Shown here one piece after another: positions 17,179 to 26,297 of a DNA stretch of 64,000 bases (position 1 is the first letter of the stretch; each line of letters begins with the position of its first letter). Where the stretch lies: the NCBI RefSeq assembly GCF_001303895.1, contig NZ_LJSD01000009.1, positions 62,001 through 126,000 of the forward strand, given 5' to 3'. Both the position numbers and the translations under genes were made by a program. A model generated the notes under the pieces. It did not search any database. It was not told the origin of the DNA and was given only the letters and a program-made list of their open reading frames with translations. The stretch comes from Mesorhizobium sp. 1M-11 (GTDB lineage: Bacteria; Pseudomonadota; Alphaproteobacteria; Rhizobiales; Rhizobiaceae).

Positions 17179-18144
17179 TCAGCTGACCTCCCGCAGGATG
17201 AAGTCGTAGAGCATCTTGGCAGCGGGCGAGAGCACGCGCTGCTTCATGGTGATCAGCGAATAGGGCCGGACCTCGATGTCGAAATCCGTCGGCAGCACGT
17301 CGATCGCGCCGCCAAGGCCTTCGGGACCCTGGATGAATTTCGCCACCTGCACCGAGACAGGTGCGATCGCATCCGACTGCGCCACCATCACCAGCGTCAG
17401 AAGCAGCGAGCTGGTGTTGAAGATGCGCTCCGGCAAGGTGATGTTGCGGTTGAGGAAATTCGCTTCCATCGCCTGGCGCAACGGCGACGAGCCCGACTGG
17501 AACACCCAGTCGTAACCGGCGGTCTCCTCGAGCCGCACCGTTTTGTTTGCCATCAGCGGGTGGCCGCGCCGCACGATCAGGCAGGCTTTCTCGATGCCGA
17601 TGACGCGGCTTTCGAACAGGCGCGGATTGAGGTCGTCCGGCACACGGGCGATGATGAAGTCATGGCGCATGGCGATCAGCTCGCGCGCCAGAACATTGCT
17701 GGTTTCGACCTGCATGGTGATCTCCATGCGCGGGTAGAGCCGGCGGATCTCACGGATGGCCGGCACGGCGAGTTCGATGGCAGGCGCCGTCACCGCGCCA
17801 AGAAACACCGACCCACCCTTGCCTGCCTTCAGTTCGGCGATCTCGCGGTCGGCCTCGCGCATCTCGATCAGGATGATGCGCGCGCGCCTGGCCAGCGTCC
17901 TGCCGTAAGGCGTCATGGCGATGCCGCGCGGCAGGCGTTCGCACAGCGTCACATCGAGAATGGCCTCCATCTCGGCGATCATGCGCGAAGCGGCCGGCTG
18001 CGAGATGTTCATCACCTGGGCCGCGGCGCTGACGCGGCCATGATCGTCGAGGGCGACGATCATGCGCATGTGGCGCAGGCTGAGCCCGCTGTGCAGGAGT
18101 GCCGCGCCCTCTCCACGGCCAATGCCATCCCGCTGACTATCCAT
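17179..18144 (-). CDS. gbpR: LysR-family regulator GbpR (galactose-binding-protein regulator)
   Basis: The gene encodes 321 residues from an ATG with GGAGGAGGGG upstream. The N-terminal winged helix-turn-helix reads MRMIVALDDHGRVSAAAQVM and NISQPAASRMIAEME, and is followed by a LysR substrate-binding domain. Its divergent position from chvE is the arrangement known in Agrobacterium, where GbpR controls chvE expression in response to sugars such as galactose and arabinose. The name rests mainly on this context plus the fold. The intergenic region holds two inverted repeats suitable as operators. Confidence 0.85.
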   Translation of the reverse strand: MDSQRDGIGRGEGAALLHSGLSLRHMRMIVALDDHGRVSAAAQVMNISQPAASRMIAEMEAILDVTLCERLPRGIAMTPYGRTLARRARIILIEMREADREIAELKAGKGGSVFLGAVTAPAIELAVPAIREIRRLYPRMEITMQVETSNVLARELIAMRHDFIIARVPDDLNPRLFESRVIGIEKACLIVRRGHPLMANKTVRLEETAGYDWVFQSGSSPLRQAMEANFLNRNITLPERIFNTSSLLLTLVMVAQSDAIAPVSVQVAKFIQGPEGLGGAIDVLPTDFDIEVRPYSLITMKQRVLSPAAKMLYDFILREVS

Positions 18145-18174
18145 ACGCCCCTCCTCCTTCCCGACTGCCGAAGA

Positions 18175-18230
18175 GATATACCATTTTCGATATATCAAAC
18201 AGCGAAGATCGAATTTGACAGTTATGTCAA
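18175..18230. promoter_or_regulatory. gbpR-chvE divergent control region with two inverted repeats
   Basis: GATATA and TATATC, separated by ten bases (18175-18196), form a LysR-type box. A second perfect repeat, TTGACA-GTTA-TGTCAA (18215-18230), includes a good -35-like hexamer reading toward chvE. Both lie 30-90 bases upstream of gbpR and 170-225 upstream of chvE, suggesting autoregulation plus chvE control. Protein binding is inferred. Confidence 0.55.
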
Positions 18231-18400
18231 AGGGAACCACCCTTCGCGCGCTCGTTGCCGCGCCCTTAGCCGGCGCCAAAGGACGGCTGATGGCGGCACG
18301 AGGCGATTGGGAGGTTAGCAGGGATTGACAGACCCGCCATCGGCGGGATTGCGCGGACGGGAAAGCGTCGCGCGGCATTCTTCAACTTAGGGAGAGAACA

Positions 18401-19471
18401 GTGAAGCTCATGAAGACGTTGGTCGCCACGGTGGCGATCGGTTTCGCGGCCATGACCTTCGGCGCGCACGCCGAAGACAAGGGCCTTGTCGGCATCGCCA
18501 TGCCCACCAAGTCCTCGCTGCGCTGGATCAGCGACGGCAACGAGCTGGTGAAGGCGCTGGAAGCCAAGGGCTACAAGGCCGATCTGCAGTATGCGGAAGA
18601 CGACATCCCCAACCAGCTCGCGCAGATCGAGAACATGGTGACCAAGGGGCCGAAGGCCCTGATCGTTGCTTCGATCGACGGCACCACACTGAGCGACGTG
18701 CTGAAGAAAGCCGCTGAACAGAACGTGAAGGTCATCGCCTATGACCGCCTCATCAAGCAGAGCGGCAACGTCGACTACTACACCACCTTCGACAATTTCC
18801 AGGTCGGCGTCCTGCAGGCCAACTCGATCCTCAAGGGCCTCGGCTATCCGGAGAAGAAGGGTCCGTTCAACATCGAGCTGTTCGGCGGCTCGCCGGACGA
18901 CAATAACGCCTTCTTCTTCTACGACGGCGCCATGTCGGTGCTGCAGCCGCTCATCGACAAGGGCGACCTCGTCGTGAAGTCGGGCCAGATGGGCATGGAG
19001 AAGGTCGGCACGCTGCGCTGGGATGCGGCGGTAGCCCAGGCCCGCATGGACAACATCCTGTCGGCCAACTACTCGGACGGCAGCCGCGTCGATGCTGTGC
19101 TGGCGCCTTATGACGGTCTGTCGCGCGGCATCATCTCCTCGCTGCGCGGCGTCGGCTACGGCACGGCCGACCAGCCATGGCCGATCATTTCCGGCCAGGA
19201 CGCCGAAGTGCCTTCGGTGAAGGCGATGATCGCCGGCGAACAGTATTCCACCGTGTACAAGGACACCCGCGAACTCGCCAAGGTGACCGCAGAGGTGGTC
19301 GACCAGGTAATGCAGGGCAAGGAGCCCTCGCAGATCAATGACACCAAGACCTACAACAACGGCGTCAAGGTGGTTCCGTCCGTGCTCCTGAAGCCGGTCG
19401 AAGTCGACAAGTCGAACTACGAAGAGTTGCTGGTCAAGTCCGGCTACATCAAGGCAGAAGACCTGAAATAA
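18401..19471 (+). CDS. chvE: ChvE, multiple-monosaccharide periplasmic binding protein
   Basis: The gene encodes 356 residues. The GTG start at 18401 has GGGAGAG four bases upstream; an ATG nine bases later is less well spaced. The signal peptide ends near AHA at residue 24. The mature protein shows the ChvE pattern ([54 protein letters not shown]). ChvE binds arabinose, galactose, glucose, xylose and related sugars in the periplasm for GguAB import and, in Agrobacterium, also feeds signals to VirA. Next come a hairpin and gguA. Confidence 0.93.
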   Translation: MKLMKTLVATVAIGFAAMTFGAHAEDKGLVGIAMPTKSSLRWISDGNELVKALEAKGYKADLQYAEDDIPNQLAQIENMVTKGPKALIVASIDGTTLSDVLKKAAEQNVKVIAYDRLIKQSGNVDYYTTFDNFQVGVLQANSILKGLGYPEKKGPFNIELFGGSPDDNNAFFFYDGAMSVLQPLIDKGDLVVKSGQMGMEKVGTLRWDAAVAQARMDNILSANYSDGSRVDAVLAPYDGLSRGIISSLRGVGYGTADQPWPIISGQDAEVPSVKAMIAGEQYSTVYKDTRELAKVTAEVVDQVMQGKEPSQINDTKTYNNGVKVVPSVLLKPVEVDKSNYEELLVKSGYIKAEDLK

Positions 19472-19484
19472 TCAGGCTCGGCTT

Positions 19485-19525
19485 GGCTCCGCGCGCTGGT
19501 CACACCGGGGCGCGGAGCCCCTTTT
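19485..19525 (+). terminator. Partial terminator between chvE and gguA
   Basis: A 10-bp stem (19485-19494 with 19510-19519, arm GGCTCCGCGC) is followed by CCTTTT. Placed directly after the binding-protein gene, it would let chvE be expressed above the transporter genes, a common arrangement in ABC operons. Confidence 0.65.
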
Positions 19526-19612
19526 CAGCAGCCCCTTTCAGGCTCTCGGGCCGTTCTGTATCATGGGAAACCGGCTCTCCTCGGGCTGGCTCCACAGGCA
19601 TCGGGTTCGGCG

Positions 19613-21151
19613 ATGGCAAAAACCATTCTGGAGATGCGCGGCATCACCAAGACGTTTCCCGGGGTGAAAGCCCTGCAGGACGTCAATCTCAACGTCCAGG
19701 AAGGCGAGATCCACGCCATCGTCGGCGAGAACGGCGCCGGCAAGTCGACGCTGATGAAGGTGCTTTCCGGCGTCTATCCCCATGGCAGCTATGAAGGCGA
19801 AATCCATTTCGACGGCCAGGAATGCCGCTTCAACGGCATCCATGACAGCGAGCGTGTCGGCATCGTCATCATCCACCAGGAACTCGCCCTGGTGCCGCTC
19901 CTGTCGATCACCGAGAACATCTTCCTCGGCAACGAACAGGCCAGCTTCGGCGTCATCGACTGGCACTCGGCGCGCAGCCGCGCCAAGAAGCTGCTGGCGC
20001 GCGTCGGCCTCAACGAAAACCCGGATACGCTGATCACCAATATCGGCGTCGGCAAGCAGCAGTTGGTGGAGATCGCCAAGGCGCTGTCGAAAGAAGTCAG
20101 GCTGCTGATCCTGGACGAGCCGACCGCCAGCCTTTCCGAGAAGGACAGCCAGGCGCTGCTCGACCTGCTCCTGGAATTCAAGCGCCAGGGCATGACGGCG
20201 ATCCTGATCTCGCACAAGCTCAACGAAGTGAAGAAGGTGGCCGACCGCGTCACCGTCATCCGCGACGGCCGCACCATCGAGACGATGGACCGCGACGACG
20301 TCAGCGAGGACCGCATCATCACCTCCATGGTCGGCCGCACCATGGAAGACCGCTACCCGACCCGTACGCCGAAGATCGGCGAAACCATCTTCGAGGTGAA
20401 GGACTGGGTCGTGCACCATCCGCTGCACCCCGACCGCCAGATCATCAAGGGCATCAACCTGTCGGTGCGCAAAGGCGAGGTCGTCGGCATCGCCGGCCTG
20501 ATGGGCGCCGGCCGCACGGAATTCGCCATGAGCGTGTTCGGCCGCAGCTACGGCACCAAGGTGAGCGGCGAGGTGCTGCTGCACGGCAAGACCGCCGACA
20601 CGACGACAGTGGAGAAGGCGGTGGCCGCCGGCCTCGCCTATGCCACAGAGGACCGCAAGACCTACGGCCTCAACCTGATCGACCACATCAAGCACAATGT
20701 GACGATCGCCAATCTGCCGGGCGTCTCCTCGAAAGCCGGCGTCATCGACGACATGAACGAGCTGAAAGTCGCCAAGGAATTCCGCAAGCGCACCAACATC
20801 CGCTCCTCCAGCGTCTATCAGGTCACCGGCAACCTTTCGGGCGGCAACCAGCAGAAGGTGGTGCTGTCGAAATGGCTGTTCTCCAATCCCGACGTGCTGA
20901 TCCTCGACGAGCCGACGCGCGGCATCGACGTCGGCGCCAAATACGAAATCTATACCATCATCAACAAGCTGGCCGATGAGGGCAAAGGCATACTGGTCAT
21001 CTCGTCCGAGATGCCGGAGCTGCTCGGCATCTGCGACCGCATCTATGTGCTCAACGAGGGCCGCATCGTCGGCGAACTCGCCGGACACGAGGCCAGCCAG
21101 GAAAAGATCATGCGGGCGATCGTCCGCGGGGAGGAGAAAGCGGCATCATGA
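19613..21151 (+). CDS. gguA: GguA, multiple-monosaccharide ABC transporter ATPase
   Basis: The gene encodes 512 residues, a double ATPase of the MglA/XylG type. The first domain has Walker [10 protein letters not shown] and [13 protein letters not shown]. The second has a degenerate Walker A (GLMGAGRTE), signature LSGGNQQKV and [14 protein letters not shown]. It powers uptake of sugars captured by ChvE. It overlaps gguB by four bases (ATGA), so the two are translationally coupled. The equivalent gene is also called mmsA in current genome annotation. Confidence 0.93.
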   Translation: MAKTILEMRGITKTFPGVKALQDVNLNVQEGEIHAIVGENGAGKSTLMKVLSGVYPHGSYEGEIHFDGQECRFNGIHDSERVGIVIIHQELALVPLLSITENIFLGNEQASFGVIDWHSARSRAKKLLARVGLNENPDTLITNIGVGKQQLVEIAKALSKEVRLLILDEPTASLSEKDSQALLDLLLEFKRQGMTAILISHKLNEVKKVADRVTVIRDGRTIETMDRDDVSEDRIITSMVGRTMEDRYPTRTPKIGETIFEVKDWVVHHPLHPDRQIIKGINLSVRKGEVVGIAGLMGAGRTEFAMSVFGRSYGTKVSGEVLLHGKTADTTTVEKAVAAGLAYATEDRKTYGLNLIDHIKHNVTIANLPGVSSKAGVIDDMNELKVAKEFRKRTNIRSSSVYQVTGNLSGGNQQKVVLSKWLFSNPDVLILDEPTRGIDVGAKYEIYTIINKLADEGKGILVISSEMPELLGICDRIYVLNEGRIVGELAGHEASQEKIMRAIVRGEEKAAS

Positions 21152-22407
21152 CAACGGAAACCGCAACGCCCGCCGAAGCGGCTCCGGCCAGGCAGTCCAT
21201 GCGCGATGCGCTGAAGGAGAACCTGCGCGAATACGGGCTGGTGCTGGCCCTGATCATCATCATGGTGTTCTTCCAGGTGATGACCAACGGCATCCTGTTC
21301 CTGCCGGTCAACCTCACCAATGTGGTGCTGCAGAACTCCTACATCATCGTGATGGCGCTCGGCATGCTGCTGGTCATCGTCGCCGGCCATATCGATCTTT
21401 CGGTCGGGTCCGTCGCCGGCTTCGTCGGCGCAGTCGCTGCGGTGCTGATGGTGGACTACGGGTGGAACCCGCTGCTTGCCGCGGTCGCCTGCATCGCGGT
21501 CGGCGCCGTCATCGGCGGGGCGCAAGGCTACTTCGTCGCCTATATGAAGATCCCGTCCTTCATCGTGACGCTGGCCGGCATGCTGGTGTTCAAGGGTCTG
21601 CTGCTCGCCCTGCTCGGCGGCCGCTCCGTCGGCCCCTTCCCGACCGAATTCCAGATGCTGTCGGCCGGCTTCATCCCCGACCTCATCGGCCGATGGACGA
21701 TCGTTGCGCCTGCGCTCAATGCCTCGGGCAACCCCATCCCCAACACCGGCATCGCGCTGCATTCGACCACCATGGTGATCGGCGTGCTGATCGTGGCATT
21801 GATGTTCTATCTCGCCATGCGCACGCGGCGCGCGCAGGAACGCCACGGCCATGACACCGAGCCCTTCGGCCTGTTCCTGGTCAAGAACGCCATCATGGCC
21901 GTCATCATCATGTTCCTGATGTACAAGTTCGCGTCCTACCGGGGCCTGCCCAACGTGCTGATCGTGATGGGTATCCTGACGGCGCTGTTCGTGTTCATCA
22001 CCAAGCGCATGACCTTCGGCCGGCGCATCTTCGCCATGGGCGGCAACATCAAGGCGGCAGCCCTTTCCGGCATCAAGACCGAGCGGCTCACCTTCTACGT
22101 CTTCGTCATCATGGGCATGCTGGCGGCACTGGCCGGCCTGATCTATGCCGCGCGCCTCAACCAGGCGACGCCGAAGGCGGGCGCCGGCATGGAGCTCGAC
22201 GTGATCGCGGCGGTGTTCGTGGGCGGCGCTTCGGCTATGGGCGGTGTCGGCGAAGTGGCCGGTGCGGTCATCGGCGCCTTCATCATGGGCGTCATGAACA
22301 ACGGCATGGGCATCATGGGCATCAACATCGACTGGCAGCAGGTCATCAAGGGCCTGGTGCTGCTCGGCGCTGTCGCCTTCGACCTCTACAACAAGAAGAA
22401 GGCCTAG
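21148..22407 (+). CDS. gguB: GguB, multiple-monosaccharide ABC transporter permease
   Basis: The gene encodes 419 residues with about ten membrane segments. [20 protein letters not shown] carries the family's Gly-x-Ile-Asp-Leu-Ser loop; a long insertion around residues 190-240 ([18 protein letters not shown]) is as expected for GguB/XylH-like proteins, which are longer than RbsC. It forms the membrane channel used with GguA and ChvE. Another name is mmsB. A 208-base gap with hairpins separates it from gguC. Confidence 0.93.
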   Translation: MTTETATPAEAAPARQSMRDALKENLREYGLVLALIIIMVFFQVMTNGILFLPVNLTNVVLQNSYIIVMALGMLLVIVAGHIDLSVGSVAGFVGAVAAVLMVDYGWNPLLAAVACIAVGAVIGGAQGYFVAYMKIPSFIVTLAGMLVFKGLLLALLGGRSVGPFPTEFQMLSAGFIPDLIGRWTIVAPALNASGNPIPNTGIALHSTTMVIGVLIVALMFYLAMRTRRAQERHGHDTEPFGLFLVKNAIMAVIIMFLMYKFASYRGLPNVLIVMGILTALFVFITKRMTFGRRIFAMGGNIKAAALSGIKTERLTFYVFVIMGMLAALAGLIYAARLNQATPKAGAGMELDVIAAVFVGGASAMGGVGEVAGAVIGAFIMGVMNNGMGIMGINIDWQQVIKGLVLLGAVAFDLYNKKKA

Positions 22408-22615
22408 GCAGGGCAAACAAAGAAAACAGAGCGGATCTTCCGCTCCTACCGAAAGACGGGACAGCTCGCGGGCCGGTAACCGGCCGCATAGTCGGGGCAG
22501 CGAAGCCCCGCGGGCAACATCCGAACGGACGACTTGAACGCGGGCCGCCAACCGGCCCGTGAAGGAAGGATTTCGTCGGGTTTTCAGGACCCGGCGCGAC
22601 AGAAAGAGGGCCATC
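22408..22615 (+). other. gguB-gguC intergenic region with several GC-rich hairpins
   Basis: At least two inverted repeats are visible: GGCCGG-TAA-CCGGCC near 22479-22493, and CGGGGC-AGCGAA-GCCCCG near 22495-22512. None is followed by a T-run, so they may protect mRNA ends or act as REP-like elements rather than terminate. No gene is seen. Confidence 0.45.
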
Positions 22616-23608
22616 ATGCTGATCTCCCAGTTCCTCGACGAGAGCGACGCCATCCGTGTCGTGGCGCGCAACGGCGGCAAGGCCCGCATCGTCACAGGCG
22701 CCCGCAGCGTCTATTCGCTGGCGACGGAAGCGGCGCGCACGGGCACCGGGCTGGAAGCACTGATCGAGAAGAAAGGCCTCGCCGACACGGTCGACCTCGA
22801 AGGGCTCTACCGCAAGGGCCGGCTGCTGTCGCCGATCAACCATCCCGACCCGGCGCATCTGCATCTTACCGGCACCGGCCTCACGCATCTCGGCTCTGCC
22901 GCCGCACGCGACGCCATGCACAAGAAGCTCAACGCGGAGGGCGAAGAGCAACTCACCGATTCCATGAAGATGTTCCGCATGGGCCTGGAAGCGGGCAAGC
23001 CGGCCGCGGGCCAGACCGGCGTGCAACCGGAGTGGTTCTACAAGGGCAACGGCACGATGGCGGTGGCGCCGGGGGCGGCCCTGCTCTCGCCAGCCTTCGC
23101 CGAAGACGCCGGCGAAGAGCCGGAGATCGCTGGCATCTATGTGATCGGCGACGATCGCCAGCCGTTCCGCGTCGGCTTTGCGCTGTCGAACGAGTTCTCC
23201 GACCACGTCACCGAACGGGTGAACTATCTCTATCTCGCCCATTCGAAACTGAGGAATGCGTCCTTCGGCCCGGAAATCCTGATCGGCAACCTGCCGGCCG
23301 ATATCCGCGGCACGTCGCGCATCCTGCGCGACGGCAAGGAGCTATGGCAGAAGCCGTTCCTGTCGGGCGAAACCAACATGTCGCACACGATCGCCAATCT
23401 CGAACACCACCATTTCAAATATGCGCTGTTTCGCCGGCCGGGCGATGTGCATGTGCACATGTTCGGCACCGCAACGCTCTCCTTTGCGGACGGCATACGC
23501 GCCGAGGCCGATGACGTGTTCGAGATCGAGGCGCCGGAATTCGGCCTGCCGCTGCGCAATCCGCTCGAGATCGAGCAGCCGCAGGCGGTGGTGGTGAAGG
23601 CGCTTTAG
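22616..23608 (+). CDS. gguC: GguC family protein (AraD1 type, fumarylacetoacetate-hydrolase-like fold)
   Basis: The gene encodes 330 residues from an ATG with AGAGGG upstream; the upstream in-frame start gives a non-conserved extension. Features resemble the FAH superfamily: PEWFYKGNGTMAVAPGAALL, EIAGIYVIGDD, GFALSNEFSDHV, and SHTIANLEHHHFKYALFRRP. GguC is the last gene of the chvE locus in Agrobacterium. It is annotated in many genomes as AraD1 and is probably an enzyme of sugar-acid breakdown, but its exact reaction is not something the sequence shows. Separation from gguB by 208 bases leaves room for its own promoter. Confidence 0.85.
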   Translation: MLISQFLDESDAIRVVARNGGKARIVTGARSVYSLATEAARTGTGLEALIEKKGLADTVDLEGLYRKGRLLSPINHPDPAHLHLTGTGLTHLGSAAARDAMHKKLNAEGEEQLTDSMKMFRMGLEAGKPAAGQTGVQPEWFYKGNGTMAVAPGAALLSPAFAEDAGEEPEIAGIYVIGDDRQPFRVGFALSNEFSDHVTERVNYLYLAHSKLRNASFGPEILIGNLPADIRGTSRILRDGKELWQKPFLSGETNMSHTIANLEHHHFKYALFRRPGDVHVHMFGTATLSFADGIRAEADDVFEIEAPEFGLPLRNPLEIEQPQAVVVKAL

Positions 23609-23630
23609 GTCCCCAAATGAGTTCTGCTGG

Positions 23631-24293
23631 TCAGGCCTGAGCCAGCAATATCTCGGTCAGGGCCTCCGGCTGCAGGCGGGCTACATTGTGCCCGCAATCG
23701 AGCGAAAAGGTCGACCACTCCGGATCGCCGCTCAAGCGCCGATAAAGGTCGAGGAACGGGCTTCCTTGCCAGCCATGTGCGCCGACGAAAGTCTTGCACG
23801 GCACCTCACGCCAACGTCGGCTGAGAGAGATCGACTGGAGAAACGTCCCCATCGGGTGCGGCCGGCAGCGCGGATCAAGATTGGGCGGCGGCATGCAGTT
23901 CAGTCCGTCAGTCTTCGCACCCGCTATGAACATGTCCCGGAAATGCTGCGTCGTCAGCGACCAGACCGAGTCGCCTGAATCCGGCACGTAGGCGTCGACA
24001 TAGACCAACGCCCTGATCCGTGATGGCTCGGCATCGGCCGCGCCGCTGACCACCATGCCGCCGTAGGACTGCCCGACAAGGACCACGTCGTCGCGCTGCG
24101 CTTTCACGATGTCGGCCACCTCACCGATGTGGGTTTCAAGATTGGCCGTCGGGGCGGGAACGTCGCCAAGCCCCGAAAGCGTGACCGGTAAAGCCTTGTG
24201 CCCGTGCGCGGCCAGCAATTCGGCCACCTTCTGGTAGACCCAGCCGCCCTGCCAGCCTCCGGCGATCAGGATAAAGGTGGCCATGTCGTTCAT
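23631..24293 (-). CDS. Alpha/beta-hydrolase of the small esterase (salicylate-esterase-like) group
   Basis: The gene encodes 220 residues. An oxyanion segment ILIAGGWQGGWVY near the N-terminus, the nucleophile elbow GQSYGG (Ser about residue 75) and a late DCGHNVARLQPEAL holding the catalytic His are those of cytoplasmic alpha/beta-hydrolases related to plant methylesterases and hydroxynitrile lyases. No signal peptide is present. Substrate is unknown. A second ATG three codons on is an alternative start. It is followed at its 5' side by a dispersed repeat. Confidence 0.8.
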   Translation of the reverse strand: MNDMATFILIAGGWQGGWVYQKVAELLAAHGHKALPVTLSGLGDVPAPTANLETHIGEVADIVKAQRDDVVLVGQSYGGMVVSGAADAEPSRIRALVYVDAYVPDSGDSVWSLTTQHFRDMFIAGAKTDGLNCMPPPNLDPRCRPHPMGTFLQSISLSRRWREVPCKTFVGAHGWQGSPFLDLYRRLSGDPEWSTFSLDCGHNVARLQPEALTEILLAQA

Positions 24294-24316
24294 CCCTGTT
24301 TCGACGCTGGAGTAAT

Positions 24317-24408
24317 TCCAGTGCGTAGCGATTTTGCGTTCGGAATTTACGCAAAAACAAAGAGTTAGAGCGTTTCCGCGTTTCCGTAAAAAACGGAAAC
24401 GCTCTCGC
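24317..24408. repeat. Dispersed rhizobial intergenic repeat, copy 2, with hairpin
   Basis: The stretch contains GTGCGTAGCGATTTTGCG, CGGAATTTACGC and AACAAAGAGTTAGAGCG in the family order, then GAGCGTTTCCG facing CGGAAACGCTC across about 20 bases. The same final hairpin recurs in the copy at 60.9 kb. Confidence 0.6.
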
Positions 24409-24512
24409 GGACCTTCGGCATCTCCAGGGTGGAAATCAAGACTGCCGAATTGAATGCCTCGACAACATCGCCGGCAGCGTGACTTCGGTCACAAGCGACC
24501 AGCAGGCGATGG

Positions 24513-26132
24513 CTAGGCCGCCAGATGCTCGAACAGCCTTGCCACCGCCTCGGCGCCGGGGTCGACGTGACCTTCGAGCTGCCGGGCGTTGACGTAGGCG
24601 GCGCGGCCCGCCTTGGCGCGGGTGAGCGTCGCGGTGAAGTTCGCGCCCTGGCGGGCGGCAACTGCGGCGGCGGTCATGCCCTCGCCAAGCGCTTCGAGCG
24701 CGGGCGCGAGCGCATCCACCATGGTGCGGTCGCCGATATGGGCGCCGCCGATCTCCTGCATGCGGGCGAGCCCGGCCCGCAGCGCCTCGCGTATCGGCAG
24801 GCCGCTCGATGCGCCATCACCGGCAGCGGCGAAGAAAATGGCAAGCAGCACGCCGGACGAGCCACCCATCGTCTGGCTGAGTTCCAGGCCGATGGCACGC
24901 AGCAGTTGCGTGTGATCGGACAGCGGCAGGCGGTCGATGGCGTTGATCAACGCACGCGCCGCGCCGGCCAAGGTCGAACCGGTGTCGCCGTCGCCGGATT
25001 TGGCGTCGAGGGCATTCAGGTCCTGCTCGGCGGCTATCAGTACGTTGCAGCAGTCGAGCAGGAAAGCGCGTGTCGCCGCATGGTTGGACGGCATCGGCAT
25101 GATCGGCGTCAACCCGTCCGGCAAGGCGGCAACGGCAATGGGCCGGACCTCGGAGACGCCCGGCCAGGCAACCATCGGCACGGGTGCCTTCAACAGTTCC
25201 AGCTCGGCCGCATTGGCGGCAAAGACCGAGATCGAAAAGCCCTGCATGTCGAGCGAGGTCATCAGCGGAGCCGGACCGACCGCGTGGCTGATCCTTGCGC
25301 CCACGGAGGAGCCGAGGAGATCATGCGCGAGCACCGACATTTCTAAGACCGAGGTGCCGCCAAGATTGTTTATCAGCGCCACATGCTGCCCCTCGCCCAT
25401 GACGGCCGCCAGCCGGTCGACCATGCTCGCGACCGAGGCACGGGCGCCGGAGAAGTCGATCTGCTCCACGCCGGCCTCGCCATGGATGCCGAGGCCGAGT
25501 TCAGCCTTGCCTTCGGGAATGCGGTCTTCCTTCGGCGATCCGGGCACGCGGCAGGTGTCGAGCGACATGCCGATGGAACGCGTGCCGGCGATGACGTGCT
25601 TGGCGGCGGCCGTCACTGCGTCAAGGTCGGCGCCGCGTTCGGCGAGCGCGCCGGCGATCTTGTGCACGAACAGCGTGCCGGCGACGCCCCGCGCCTGCGG
25701 CTGGTCTGGCAGCGCGATGTCGTCGCCGACGATCACCATGGAGACGTTGAGGCCAAAAGCCCGCGCGCGCTCGGCGGCGAGGCCGAAATTCAGCCGGTCG
25801 CCGGTGTAGTTCTTAACGATGAGCAGGCAACCGGCCGGGCCGGTGACGGCCAGGATGCCGGCCAGCACCGCATCGACGCTGGGCGAGGCGAAGACATCGC
25901 CGCAGACGGCGGCCGTCAGCATGCCCCTGCCGACGAAGCCGACATGGGCCGGCTCGTGGCCGGAGCCGCCGCCCGAGACGATCGCCACCTTGGACTTGTC
26001 CCAGTCGCTGCGCAGCACGACGCGGATGTGCGGATAGCCGTCGAGACGGGTCAGCGCGCCGCCGGAGAGAGCGAGCACGCCGTCGATCGCTTCGGTGACG
26101 ACGTCTTCGCGCCTGTTGATGAACTGGGCCAT
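24513..26132 (-). CDS. Fused DhaK-DhaL dihydroxyacetone/triose kinase family protein
   Basis: The gene encodes 539 residues. The N-terminal DhaK domain shows VAIVSGGGSGHEPAHVGFVG (phosphosugar and His-substrate loop) and later GLGIHGEAGVEQ carrying the His that covalently binds the ketone. The C-terminal DhaL domain has NALDAKSGDGDTGSTL, whose Asp residues bind ATP-Mg, and MGGSSGVLLAIFF. This is the ATP-dependent one-chain type. It phosphorylates dihydroxyacetone or a related small ketose such as erythrulose; sequence alone does not decide. The start at 26132 has AAGGAGAG eight bases upstream. Confidence 0.88.
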   Translation of the reverse strand: MAQFINRREDVVTEAIDGVLALSGGALTRLDGYPHIRVVLRSDWDKSKVAIVSGGGSGHEPAHVGFVGRGMLTAAVCGDVFASPSVDAVLAGILAVTGPAGCLLIVKNYTGDRLNFGLAAERARAFGLNVSMVIVGDDIALPDQPQARGVAGTLFVHKIAGALAERGADLDAVTAAAKHVIAGTRSIGMSLDTCRVPGSPKEDRIPEGKAELGLGIHGEAGVEQIDFSGARASVASMVDRLAAVMGEGQHVALINNLGGTSVLEMSVLAHDLLGSSVGARISHAVGPAPLMTSLDMQGFSISVFAANAAELELLKAPVPMVAWPGVSEVRPIAVAALPDGLTPIMPMPSNHAATRAFLLDCCNVLIAAEQDLNALDAKSGDGDTGSTLAGAARALINAIDRLPLSDHTQLLRAIGLELSQTMGGSSGVLLAIFFAAAGDGASSGLPIREALRAGLARMQEIGGAHIGDRTMVDALAPALEALGEGMTAAAVAARQGANFTATLTRAKAGRAAYVNARQLEGHVDPGAEAVARLFEHLAA

Positions 26133-26203
26133 GAAAATGCTCTCCTTAAGCCTGGCGGGCAGGCTAGACACTTGACGGATGGGTCAGCATAAGCTGCCAA
26201 GGT

Positions 26204-26269
26204 CATGAATTTTGTTCAAGTGGACGTAAAAACTCATCATTTGCGGGCGTGTTTCTAACTTTCGATAGT
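26204..26269 (+). promoter_or_regulatory. Promoter of the exported lyase gene, twin of the one at 28.9 kb
   Basis: Bases 26204-26244 match the upstream region of the binding-protein gene at 28888-28927 at about 32 of 40 positions. Then TTTGCG (26240-26245), 18 bases, and GATAGT (26264-26269) sit at the same spacing as in the twin, giving probable -35 and -10 elements. The conserved upstream 35 bases are a likely LysR operator. Confidence 0.7.
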
Positions 26270-26297
26270 CCCCCCGAAACAACTTCAGGGGATACTC

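Noticed and set aside
19538..21088. A 516-codon minus-strand frame opposite gguA
   Set aside because: Composition (repeated Asp, Gly, Val, His runs) is that of an antisense shadow; gguA is complete on the other strand.
21043..22695. A 550-codon minus-strand frame opposite gguB
   Set aside because: His/Asp/Glu-rich antisense translation of a membrane-protein gene; no start signal or domain.
18401..23608. Virulence-type sugar signalling as in Agrobacterium
   Set aside because: chvE and ggu genes are general sugar-uptake genes in rhizobia; no vir genes are in the window.
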